11,146 nt of DNA from Candidatus Delongbacteria bacterium. Lineage in GTDB: Bacteria > UBA4055. Below the pieces are notes generated by a model, which saw only the letters and a program-made list of their open reading frames with translations, did no database searches and had not been told where the DNA came from. Made by a program: the position numbers and the translations under genes. Position 1 is the first letter of the stretch. Every line of letters begins with the position of its first letter. The stretch covers positions 32,212-43,357 of the forward strand of contig DMTS01000041.1 in the NCBI GenBank assembly GCA_003477045.1. The letters run 5' to 3'. This document shows, one piece after another, positions 1 to 7,937 of the stretch.

Positions 1-134
1 GGATTTAATGTCAGCCTTCCCATCCTGTAGGCTGTTTTATCGCCGAGAAGATAAGCAACCCAGCCGTGAGCCACTTCGTGGAATACGACCGAAAAAAGAA
101 GAACAATTATCATGACGATTATGCCTGCATCCAT
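1..134 (-). CDS. Site-2 protease family (M50) intramembrane metalloprotease, N-terminal fragment
   Basis: Only the first 44 codons are present; the gene runs off the left edge. It begins at an ATG (bases 134-132), four bases after the stop of the upstream gene. The visible protein starts with a hydrophobic helix (residues 4-18, IIVMIIVLLFSV) that runs straight into FHEVAHGWVAYLLGD (residues 18-32). This holds an HExxH zinc-binding motif at H19-E20-H23, followed by TAYRMGRLTLN (residues 34-44). The HExxH inside a membrane helix, followed by a G-D-x-T-A-x-x-x-G-R-L-T-L-N stretch, is the signature of the compact M50B site-2 proteases (SpoIVFB/YwhC-like). These cut transmembrane substrates within the bilayer. 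The substrate cannot be inferred. No strong Shine-Dalgarno precedes the start, so it is probably translated by coupling to the gene before it. The second metal-ligand motif (usually NxxPxxxxDG) lies outside the window. Confidence 0.85.
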   Translation of the reverse strand, partial: MDAGIIVMIIVLLFSVVFHEVAHGWVAYLLGDKTAYRMGRLTLN

Positions 135-138
135 TTTA

Positions 139-849
139 TCAGAACTCGTAGGTTAATTGAAGTTTGTTTTTAATATGCCCTTCTGAATCAAATGACTGTA
201 TGACCGAAGTTTTGACCGCCGAGGCTTTTGAAGATGCGTTCAGTCCGGACAGAAAATGGTTGAGCACGATCCCGCCCGCAGTATAATAGAACCATGTATC
301 TGCATTCTCTGCCGACACCCTGATATCGTTATAGTTCTTTCTTTTTGCATCAGACACCCAGTTCCACTGGTCATCCTCATCTTCATAGCGTTCATTAAAA
401 TACCTGCTGATATTCCTCTGCTCGTTAAAGTCCAGTGTGTTATCGTAATTCGATATATGTATCCAGTAGCTGTCTGATTTACCCGACGGATTCACTCCGG
501 CATAGAGCTCGGCATAATCCTTATATTCAGCTGTCCTGATTCCCGAGTAATAATTCAGTCCGGCAGCTGTTCCGATCAAAAAAATGTCCGTTATAAAAAA
601 TACTGCCGCTTCTTTTTTTAATCCGAGCCTGTATTCTCCCCATCCCGGTACGAGAAGCGATCTCCAGAAATATGAAAATCCGTCGTTGTCTTTCGACCTT
701 GACTTTGATGTTCTGCCGTAACGGTCATAGTTGAGTACAAGATCGTTATCGATCCTGTCAAGATTGTTCATCAGGCCGGTTTCAGCCCATAACGACACGA
801 ATGCCGACAGGAGCAGAAAGAACGATATTTTTCTGACATTACTTTTCAT
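139..849 (-). CDS. Exported/membrane protein with LVPGWGEY motif (DUF5683-like), paralogue of the gene before it
   Basis: Protein of 236 residues, function not recognised. It starts with a basic and hydrophobic stretch ending near LWAE (residues 1-23) that looks like a signal peptide. The motif SLLVPGWGEYRLG (residues 64-76) is followed by a hydrophobic segment (about 81-100) that could span the membrane. A charged, aromatic-rich middle follows (EYKDYAELYAG at 108-118, then a D/E/W-rich stretch to about 167). Near the end is VLNHFLSGLNA (195-205), and the protein ends in ...LTYEF. The SALLPGxGQ-like element followed by a hydrophobic stretch resembles the DUF5683 type of membrane protein found in FCB bacteria. 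The same three landmarks occur in the same order in the upstream gene, so the two are tandem paralogues; this one is shorter by 143 residues. Its ATG overlaps the upstream stop (TAATG), which suggests translational coupling. Location (inner or outer membrane) is uncertain. Confidence 0.75.
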   Translation of the reverse strand: MKSNVRKISFFLLLSAFVSLWAETGLMNNLDRIDNDLVLNYDRYGRTSKSRSKDNDGFSYFWRSLLVPGWGEYRLGLKKEAAVFFITDIFLIGTAAGLNYYSGIRTAEYKDYAELYAGVNPSGKSDSYWIHISNYDNTLDFNEQRNISRYFNERYEDEDDQWNWVSDAKRKNYNDIRVSAENADTWFYYTAGGIVLNHFLSGLNASSKASAVKTSVIQSFDSEGHIKNKLQLTYEF

Positions 850-1988
850 TACCAGTTGACCGAGTATGTTATCTTATAATTATCAAGCCCGATCTTATCG
901 GCTTTATCCGTATTTTCAATCCTTAATTGCGTATCGATATGGTATTTACTTTTGATCACATATGAAGCATCAAAGGCGGATGCGACATGGTTCAAAAGAG
1001 TTATCATCAGAAAGTTCGATCCCATTTCGTAAGCCTGATTGGTCTCGTCCCTGAGGTCTTCGTAAAAATCAACATAGGCCAGAGAATTGTAGCCGTCATC
1101 GCTGTAGTCGAAAATAATATTATTGCTGGGATCGCTGTCGTTGTCTTTGAACTTGGGTCTCATAACTTCAACATAAGTACCGTCTGAAGACATAATTGAA
1201 TCTGTAAGCATTACAACAGATCCGTCAGGGTTGTATTCGTAACCTGTAAAATCATTCCAGCCGCAGGCGAACTGATGATATTTACCTATCATTTCATAGT
1301 ACTGCTGGGTTTTAGTTTCCGGAAGATTATGAGTGAACTGCGACGACCCGCCGTCTAAAGATATCTCCACCCCGTTCCAGCCGTTGGGCATGTCTTTGAA
1401 AGAAAGTTCAAGCATATCAAAAACTGCAAGACTGTCATCTTCCTCCCATGACCAGTTATCCCTGTTACTGAAATATTCATAATTCCAGTAGTCCGCGGCA
1501 TTGAACTCTTCTCCTGCGTCCATGCTGTTTTTGCTTTCCAGCCAGAATTTTACATTCTGGGTCATTCCTAAAAGACCGCCATAGTACAGCTCCTCGTCAA
1601 AATTCAGATCGGCGTATTCTCTATATTCATCTCTTCTGTCGTCACCGTCGCTTTCATAGTAATACCACATAGAGAGAGTCAAAGCCTCTATACCGAAAAA
1701 TATACCGCTTCTAATATAATCCCTGCCGTAATATTCTCCCGCACCCGGAACAAGGAGAGACATTCCTGCCGCGATAAGAGGGCTTTTGCCTTCGCTGTAT
1801 TCTGCTCTTTTCTTTGATTTTATCCTCGGAGTAGAACCCTGTGTCTCCGGAGGTGATCCGGCATCAGTATCATCCTGAGCCAGGATTATGTTTCCAAAAC
1901 CGTTATATTTTATCAAAGGTTCGCCGAAAACGGAGATCAGCATGCCTGACAATATCAATGCGCCGACCGTAAATTTCCTGATTTTCAT
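849..1988 (-). CDS. Exported/membrane protein with LVPGAGEYY motif (DUF5683-like), larger paralogue
   Basis: Protein of 379 residues, function not recognised. The N-terminus (residues 1-22, ending VFGE) looks like a signal peptide, followed by a low-complexity linker rich in D, P, T and K (about 38-68). The core begins with SPLIAAGMSLLVPGAGEYY (69-87) and a hydrophobic segment (about 93-111), then EYREYADLNF (121-130). A long, very acidic and aromatic middle (about 130-320) has no counterpart of equal length in the downstream paralogue. LLNHVASAFDASY (331-343) corresponds to the paralogue's NHFLSGLNA region. The S-x-L-x-P-G-x-G-x-x-Y motif followed by a hydrophobic stretch resembles DUF5683-type proteins. 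An AAGGAT Shine-Dalgarno (1995-2000) sits about 7 bases before the ATG. The gene follows the protease-propeller-barrel gene by 19 bases and overlaps the next gene by one base, so it is probably part of the same envelope operon. Confidence 0.75.
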   Translation of the reverse strand: MKIRKFTVGALILSGMLISVFGEPLIKYNGFGNIILAQDDTDAGSPPETQGSTPRIKSKKRAEYSEGKSPLIAAGMSLLVPGAGEYYGRDYIRSGIFFGIEALTLSMWYYYESDGDDRRDEYREYADLNFDEELYYGGLLGMTQNVKFWLESKNSMDAGEEFNAADYWNYEYFSNRDNWSWEEDDSLAVFDMLELSFKDMPNGWNGVEISLDGGSSQFTHNLPETKTQQYYEMIGKYHQFACGWNDFTGYEYNPDGSVVMLTDSIMSSDGTYVEVMRPKFKDNDSDPSNNIIFDYSDDGYNSLAYVDFYEDLRDETNQAYEMGSNFLMITLLNHVASAFDASYVIKSKYHIDTQLRIENTDKADKIGLDNYKITYSVNW

Positions 1989-2007
1989 TTTTCTATCCTT
2001 ATTTTTA

Positions 2008-5000
2008 TTAAAATTCCGGGAAATCGAATAAAAGCGTAAGATATGTTCTTATCTCACGCCCGTATTCTACATTTTCATTTGTGAACTTGTCCAACCCGTA
2101 TGCCGCTGAAAATTCCATAGCCATCGGATAGCCGTAGAAAAGCGATCCGTACAGCCTTAAATTAATTCCGATATCTGTTTTGAGATCATCTAAAGCTTCT
2201 GACGATTCTTCGCTCACCCAGGCCATTCCAGCTTCGGCGAAAACACCTGCGAACAGGTTTTTGAAGTTGAAGAAACCGAATCTTTTGTCGGCACGACCGA
2301 CGATCGGAAACCTTAAATACAGTCCGCTGTACGCGGTCTTTGTTCCTCCGATGCTGTAGAACGAATAGCCTTTAAGCCCGGTTATTCCTCCGATATAATT
2401 ATAGTAGAACGGGTCGATATCGTCGTCATCGAGCATAGACCCCTTAAATTTGAGTGTCATTCCTGAGCCGAAAGGCAGTTTGAAATGTTCTCTGAGCTCT
2501 AAAGAGAAGAGGTTGTAGTTATATTCTAAATAATCTTCCTGAAGAGTTCCGTAATCTGAATTTAAACTGAATCCTTTAATGAAATCTGTCTGATGCCTTG
2601 AAAAGTGAATTTCAGCCTGCCTTCCGTAAGTGGGATTTATATAATAATTATAGTCGAATTTAGACCTGTCGATATTAACATTGAAATTGAAGCTTTTCTC
2701 TTTAAAATATGTGTATTGCAGAATAAAATCACCGTAGTCCCCTTTCGCGTCATTCCTGAGATAAGCGAAATAGCCGTCGAAATTGAAATCGCCGATGATC
2801 CCTGTTATTTTTTTAGGCATAAATGTCATCGGGGTCTTGATCCCGAAATCAAATTCTTTTAGATTGTAGGTAAAATCAATATCATTTTCCTGATAGATCG
2901 GAATATCGTTCCCGAACTCGTCCTCGTAGGAACCTACGATTATACTTTCTTCCACAAAAGAGTTATCATCGTGCTTCTCAACATTTATTCCGAGTCCGTA
3001 TAAAGTAGGCAGAAGGAACCTGTATTCGGCCATGGCGAACAGATCATAGTCGAGATTCATCGCAACGCCGAAACCGCCGAAAAGCGATATCTTTTCTAAA
3101 AAATCATTTACCATAAAATACATGCCCGGCTTGAATTTGTTATCGTCAAAAGTGATCCTCGGCATAATCAGAATGTGCTCAAAATCGTTGTTGTAATTAA
3201 CAGCAGTTTTTAAGCGGTTCAGGTCGGGTTCAAATACATAGGCTGACGACATAACTTTATAATCAATATAATTTGACCGGTTCGGATCACTTGAATCCCC
3301 CTTAGACTCGCTGATCGAATATACATTTGTTTTTATTCCTTTATAATTCACATACACTAGCATGCTGTCATTAACTTCGGGGTACAGAGCACCGCCTCTT
3401 ACGTTAGTGACCGCTATTTCCTCACCTGTTTCAAGATTTTTCCTGTAAATATTGAAGATCCCTGATCTGTCGCTTGAATAATACACGCACGAATTGTCTT
3501 TTGAGAAAACAGGGTCGCGGTTATCGTAAACATCCGATACAAGATTAATTTCATTGCCTGAAAGATCTACTGTAACTATATCCCTTCCATATGTGTTTCC
3601 GGATTTATCCACCAGAATTTTCGAACCATCCCTGCTCCAGCTCGGAAGATAGAACTGCGTACCGTCGTTATATCTGGTTATAATACGCGAACTGTCTTTT
3701 TCTATATCGTATAAATAAAGGTTCCTTGTTCCGTCAAATGTAGCCACATAAGCTATTTTTTCTCCGTCTGGAGATACTGCGGGATTTCCTGCTCTCAAGC
3801 CTTTTGTCAGCTTTTCCTCGTTTTTCTTTTCGATGTCGTAAACGAAAATATCGAGTATCTGATTCCCGTATATACTGTATGAATCTATCCTTGAAAAATA
3901 AATTAATTTACTGTCGGGAGACCATGAATATGATGAGAACATCACTGCCGGGACTATCATTTTAACCGAATCCGTCCTTAAGTCCTTCAGGTATAGGTTC
4001 CTTCTGTAATATGTTGCTTCGCCGTTGTCCTTTGTTGATAAAAAGGCCAGATATTTTCCGTCAGGCGATAATTTCGGATGTGAATTGACGAAAGCGGAGT
4101 CTGATATGTCTTTACCTTCATTTACATTGCTTTCAATGATTTTTGTAAGCTCTGTATATCTGATCTTTTCCTGCCCGATGAATTCGTTATACAATTCCTC
4201 CACATCTTTACCAAGTGACCTTTTAACTGCCTGCTCGAAGGTGAATGAGGATAATCTGCTCATCTCTTTGGTCATATCGTAGAGTTTCTCTTTTCCGTAC
4301 TTTTTAATCAGATGCTTAACAAAAGCGAAACCTGTATTATATACCGTTTCAGCCTCATGTGAGGATTTGTTGATAAAGTCAAGAAGCTGTTCATACCTCA
4401 AAGCCTGACCCGTCAGTATTCTCTCTCTTAAAAGCATATCCCTGCTCGAATCCCAAAAATCAAAGTGAAGGCTGTCTATCGCCTGACTTTGTGCGATACC
4501 TTCGGCGAACCATGGCGGAATTATATTGAAAGGAAGGCTCGCGGAAGCTAAAACATTCGGAAATCCGGTCAGTACATCTTCCCTTTTTTCGCTTTCGTAA
4601 CCGGTCCACTGAAGATAAATTCCCGGGATCATCTGCGAGGTCTTTCTGGAAACCTGAAGATGTACCATGTGCGTGAACTCGTGCGCAAATACATTGGAAT
4701 ACCAGTAATGGCTGCCTCTGAGCTCGGTGTCGAACGAAGGCGCCCACAGAACAATTTTGTCGGTATAATAATAAGCTCCGCCGTTGGCAGTATCGTCAAA
4801 ATCCGCAACTACTACATGCAATTTCTTCGGAGGAACATAATTGTATAATTCGGTGATAGGTTTAAATACTCTTTCTCCGGCATCGGCAAATCTGAGAGTA
4901 CTTCTTTCTGTTCCGTTATGATAATGGAATATAAAATGTTCTGTTTCATAGGTCTTCCATTTAAGCTCAGGATGATTGTATGATCCGAGCATCTGGGAAA

Positions 5001-5046
5001 AGATCATCGCGGGTAGTAACAATATTAAATAGCTGTAATTTTTCAT
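2008..5046 (-). CDS. Outer-membrane fusion protein: gluzincin peptidase, TolB-like beta-propeller and Omp85-like beta-barrel
   Basis: Protein of 1012 residues with a short signal peptide (about 1-18). Part 1 (about 25-300) is a zinc peptidase of gluzincin type. It has FAHEFTHMVH with H122-E123-H126, and PPWFAEGIAQ supplies the likely third ligand E182, 56 residues after H126. Part 2 (about 318-575) is a beta-propeller with about six PD40/TolB-type repeats. Examples are HPKLSPDGKYLAF (323), YSWSPDSKLIYF (373), NPAVSPDGEKIAY (421), LPSWSRDGSKI (467) and DPVFSKDNSCVYY (511). Part 3 (about 600-1012) is rich in alternating aromatic strands and holds GGITGLKGYSFYSIGG (886-901), close to the Omp85/BamA loop-6 motif (x-R-G-F/Y, here K-G-Y). 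It ends with a C-terminal phenylalanine, as outer-membrane barrels do. The inferred picture is a barrel anchor carrying a propeller and protease on one side of the outer membrane. The ATG directly abuts the upstream TAA. All key peptidase residues are present, so it is probably active; its substrate is unknown. Confidence 0.85.
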   Translation of the reverse strand: MKNYSYLILLLPAMIFSQMLGSYNHPELKWKTYETEHFIFHYHNGTERSTLRFADAGERVFKPITELYNYVPPKKLHVVVADFDDTANGGAYYYTDKIVLWAPSFDTELRGSHYWYSNVFAHEFTHMVHLQVSRKTSQMIPGIYLQWTGYESEKREDVLTGFPNVLASASLPFNIIPPWFAEGIAQSQAIDSLHFDFWDSSRDMLLRERILTGQALRYEQLLDFINKSSHEAETVYNTGFAFVKHLIKKYGKEKLYDMTKEMSRLSSFTFEQAVKRSLGKDVEELYNEFIGQEKIRYTELTKIIESNVNEGKDISDSAFVNSHPKLSPDGKYLAFLSTKDNGEATYYRRNLYLKDLRTDSVKMIVPAVMFSSYSWSPDSKLIYFSRIDSYSIYGNQILDIFVYDIEKKNEEKLTKGLRAGNPAVSPDGEKIAYVATFDGTRNLYLYDIEKDSSRIITRYNDGTQFYLPSWSRDGSKILVDKSGNTYGRDIVTVDLSGNEINLVSDVYDNRDPVFSKDNSCVYYSSDRSGIFNIYRKNLETGEEIAVTNVRGGALYPEVNDSMLVYVNYKGIKTNVYSISESKGDSSDPNRSNYIDYKVMSSAYVFEPDLNRLKTAVNYNNDFEHILIMPRITFDDNKFKPGMYFMVNDFLEKISLFGGFGVAMNLDYDLFAMAEYRFLLPTLYGLGINVEKHDDNSFVEESIIVGSYEDEFGNDIPIYQENDIDFTYNLKEFDFGIKTPMTFMPKKITGIIGDFNFDGYFAYLRNDAKGDYGDFILQYTYFKEKSFNFNVNIDRSKFDYNYYINPTYGRQAEIHFSRHQTDFIKGFSLNSDYGTLQEDYLEYNYNLFSLELREHFKLPFGSGMTLKFKGSMLDDDDIDPFYYNYIGGITGLKGYSFYSIGGTKTAYSGLYLRFPIVGRADKRFGFFNFKNLFAGVFAEAGMAWVSEESSEALDDLKTDIGINLRLYGSLFYGYPMAMEFSAAYGLDKFTNENVEYGREIRTYLTLLFDFPEF

Positions 5047-7917
5047 TTATTTGATCACCGCAACTTTCACTTTTCTGACTTCTTCATCCGAATCAGATTT
5101 AAACCTCAGGATCGCATTGTATATGCCTGAAGGAACATTTCTGACATTCCATACCAGTTCACTGTATTCACCCGTCGAAGTAAAGTTCTGCTTTATATCA
5201 TCAACCTTATTTCCGTTTATGTCGTAAATGTCTATTGATAACTCGCATGGAAAATTCAGGAAGAATCTGAAGTTGGTCTCGTCTCCTTTTGCAGGATTAG
5301 GCCAGTTATAAACATTTTTTGATGTTATCGTAGTCGGAGGTGTCCAGTTATCGAAAGTATCTTTAAGCTCCACTACGCCTTTTATCGTGTTCAAATAATC
5401 GTTCAGTCCGCCTGTGCCGATCTTGTGATAGGTCAGAATTCCGCTCTGATTGAAATTGTACAGAAATATACTTCCATCAATTTCAAGAAGCCCTGAATTT
5501 TTCCCGAAACCGTTCATTGTTCTTATATTTTTTGCTTCATAATCTCCGTCTGTAGAAATTACAACATAATTTGATGATGAATCGATCAAGGCTATCTTAC
5601 CGTTAAAAACAAACGCTTTTGATATCTGTCCGAGATCCGTGCTTAACGGGAATCCGTTCTCATAAACTCCGTTTCCATTTTTCAGACTTAATAAATTTCC
5701 ATTAGCTGTTATACTTTCAAGTTTTGAATCACTTTCAATGTCATTCCAGCACAGCCTGACAGTATCGTCATTCTCGGTAAATGAAAATACTTTAGCTGAC
5801 GCCTGAGGCGGGGTAATATCTGAAAGTATAAAGCTGTAATTTACAGAATCCTGCGGCAGAGTTCTTGTTTCAACTGCATAAGGGTTCTGCGACAGATCAA
5901 TTGTAAATAGTGTGCTGTCGTTTTCACCTTTTATGAAAACAGGAAGATCAAAACTGCCATTCAGAACGGATAATTTCTGAGCGTTCTTGAACTCAGTCGA
6001 GATATTTTCCAAAGCAAAACCGTCATTAAATATAAAAATACCGTTTTCTGTCGGGATGATCCTGTCAACAGGCTGTGAAATTATCTTCGCAGACAAATTC
6101 ACGGTCTGAGGGGATCCTAATTCTAAATCCGCAACAAAGATCCTTGTCGAGTCGTAGCTGACAGTAAATACATTGTTCCCGATCTGAACAGGCATAAGAT
6201 CCACTGAAACGGAATCGCCAAAACTTCCTGAATAAATAAGAGAATCTTTATCGAATATTTTATAGTTTCCGCCCTGACTTGCAAAAAAATGTCTTATGTC
6301 ACCCGAAGTATAAGGAAGACCGTCGTCAAGATAAGCTGGCAGATATATTCCTTTCCCGAGTTTTGGATCAAGCTTTCTATATAGTAATGTATCTTCAAAA
6401 GTATATGAAAAGTACATTTCTCTTCCTGACTGACTGAAATCGTAGAGCTTTATTCCGGTTTGAATTCCATCATTCGTGTCCGCTCTCGGGTATGATACCG
6501 AGCTGAATTCTACTTTATCAAGGTCTTTATTTGCATATTCGAGCCATGTTTCGTTTCCGGCGAAAAATGCGTCATCAGCCCATCCGAATTCAGTACCGTA
6601 GCCGTTGTCAAGAAGCCAGTAGTCTTTCCCGATGTCGAACGAACCGTCACCCTCCTCAATATACACGCCCCTGTGATCGTAATCGTCATTAATTAGATTG
6701 TTCTCAATATTGTAAGTTGTAGTTTTCCTTTTATCAATATGCCAGATGAGTATTCCTCTTGCGGGGACTCCGAAGTTGAAATCATTATCTTCCACCCTCA
6801 CCAGTGTTTTGAAGGCCGGGCTTAGAACTTCGACCTTCTGAAATCCGTCCTCATCGTAATAAAATCTTAAGCTGTCACCGTTACTGTCATAACCTTTTAT
6901 CGAATTATTTTCATTCAGGCTTGGATTTTTAGCCGTTATATTTTCTAAAAGCAGATATTCATCCGAATTGAGATCTATCTTATAAATAACCGAATCGGCT
7001 GTTGATAATATTCTTTTCCAGGGCGTTGTGATCTCTGAAATATCGTTCCATCCCTTGAGTTCTTTTACCCATGCCGTAACTCCTGCGGGAAGCAGGCCTG
7101 AAAAATTCGCGGATCCCTGATCCATAAGCCCGAACCTTCCTATACAGCTTTGTCCGGTTCCGGAAGAATACATGTTCGGTATTCCAATCCTGTGCGCGAA
7201 CATGAGGCAGGATATCCCGCTCATGCCTGCGTAATACCAGTTGTCTTCAAATATCTGCCATTCGCACTCCGGAAGTATAACGGAATTATCAATTACCGTT
7301 CCGTCATGAGCAGTTATTTCATTGCCGTCAAGGTCATCAGCCGATAAGAATACCGAAGGAATGTCGAACGGAGTCTCATCGTAACCCGGATTGAATTCCT
7401 GTCCCGATCCGGCATGAAAAATAACGAAGGTATTATATCCCGCGAAACTGACCGTTGTATCCTGAGATACCTGCGACCAGGAATGCGCATAAAGCGAATC
7501 AAGCCTTTCGGCAAGCACTTCGTCTCCGTTGTTAGGATTGTAGTACCATATCGGGTGGGAAAGAGATATTACAGTATCAAGTACTTTTATATCTGAAAAT
7601 GTAACTTTATTTTTTGATTCAGCCTCAAAATAGTTCTTAACGAATTGAAGCTGGTCTTCGAAATACTCTTTATTATGCGGAATAGGATCTATCAGCATTG
7701 TATCGGGATATTCCACATTGAATTTCCCGTTCCCTGTAGTATAGCTGAGGCTATCCTCTTCGAACTGAACCATTACAGCAAGAATTCTGAGATCTTCAGA
7801 TTTTTCAGACTCTACGCCTCCTGCTACGCTTTTGAGTTCCAGCCGGTTTGCGCCGTTAAGAGCGAGGAACATCCCTAACAAAAGTGCAGATAAATATTTA
7901 ATTTCTGTTCTTATCAT
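5047..7917 (-). CDS. Secreted M6-like (immune inhibitor A type) protein with T9SS-type C-terminal domain; catalytic site degenerate
   Basis: Protein of 956 residues with a signal peptide (about 1-23). The M6 (InhA-type) fold is suggested by LRILAVMVQF (43-52), the FEDQLQFVKNYF element (86-97), the IGIPNMY / GRFGLMDQGS / PAGVTAWVKELKGW series (244-290) and the later RGILIWHIDKR (388-398), all typical landmarks of that family. However, the expected zinc motif HExxHxxGxxD reads LMFAHRIGIPN (238-248): the first His is Leu, the catalytic Glu is Met and the third-ligand Asp is Asn. Only H242 remains. A long region (about 500-860) looks beta-rich without a clear family. The end (about 868-956) holds NWPNPAKGDE, SIDIYDINGNKV and NVPSGIYNAILRF, which matches T9SS type A sorting domains (Por_Secre_tail; FlgD-like Ig folds are similar). 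Likely a non-peptidase surface or secreted protein. It follows the PorV-like gene by 20 bases and its TAA abuts the next ATG. The start codon has only a weak upstream Shine-Dalgarno. Confidence 0.82.
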   Translation of the reverse strand: MIRTEIKYLSALLLGMFLALNGANRLELKSVAGGVESEKSEDLRILAVMVQFEEDSLSYTTGNGKFNVEYPDTMLIDPIPHNKEYFEDQLQFVKNYFEAESKNKVTFSDIKVLDTVISLSHPIWYYNPNNGDEVLAERLDSLYAHSWSQVSQDTTVSFAGYNTFVIFHAGSGQEFNPGYDETPFDIPSVFLSADDLDGNEITAHDGTVIDNSVILPECEWQIFEDNWYYAGMSGISCLMFAHRIGIPNMYSSGTGQSCIGRFGLMDQGSANFSGLLPAGVTAWVKELKGWNDISEITTPWKRILSTADSVIYKIDLNSDEYLLLENITAKNPSLNENNSIKGYDSNGDSLRFYYDEDGFQKVEVLSPAFKTLVRVEDNDFNFGVPARGILIWHIDKRKTTTYNIENNLINDDYDHRGVYIEEGDGSFDIGKDYWLLDNGYGTEFGWADDAFFAGNETWLEYANKDLDKVEFSSVSYPRADTNDGIQTGIKLYDFSQSGREMYFSYTFEDTLLYRKLDPKLGKGIYLPAYLDDGLPYTSGDIRHFFASQGGNYKIFDKDSLIYSGSFGDSVSVDLMPVQIGNNVFTVSYDSTRIFVADLELGSPQTVNLSAKIISQPVDRIIPTENGIFIFNDGFALENISTEFKNAQKLSVLNGSFDLPVFIKGENDSTLFTIDLSQNPYAVETRTLPQDSVNYSFILSDITPPQASAKVFSFTENDDTVRLCWNDIESDSKLESITANGNLLSLKNGNGVYENGFPLSTDLGQISKAFVFNGKIALIDSSSNYVVISTDGDYEAKNIRTMNGFGKNSGLLEIDGSIFLYNFNQSGILTYHKIGTGGLNDYLNTIKGVVELKDTFDNWTPPTTITSKNVYNWPNPAKGDETNFRFFLNFPCELSIDIYDINGNKVDDIKQNFTSTGEYSELVWNVRNVPSGIYNAILRFKSDSDEEVRKVKVAVIK

Positions 7918-7937
7918 CCGGATCCCGAAATTGTCCT

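Noticed and set aside
256..477. Plus-strand open frame with many Ile, Val and Cys residues
   Set aside because: Antisense to the Asp/Tyr/Asn-rich middle of the LVPGWGEY protein; hydrophobic composition is a by-product of those codons.
4460..4747. Open frame on the minus strand overlapping the protease-propeller-barrel gene
   Set aside because: It lies fully inside the clearly real 1012-residue gene in another frame, over its HEFTH region; its protein is rich in Arg and Cys with no recognisable motif and no Shine-Dalgarno.
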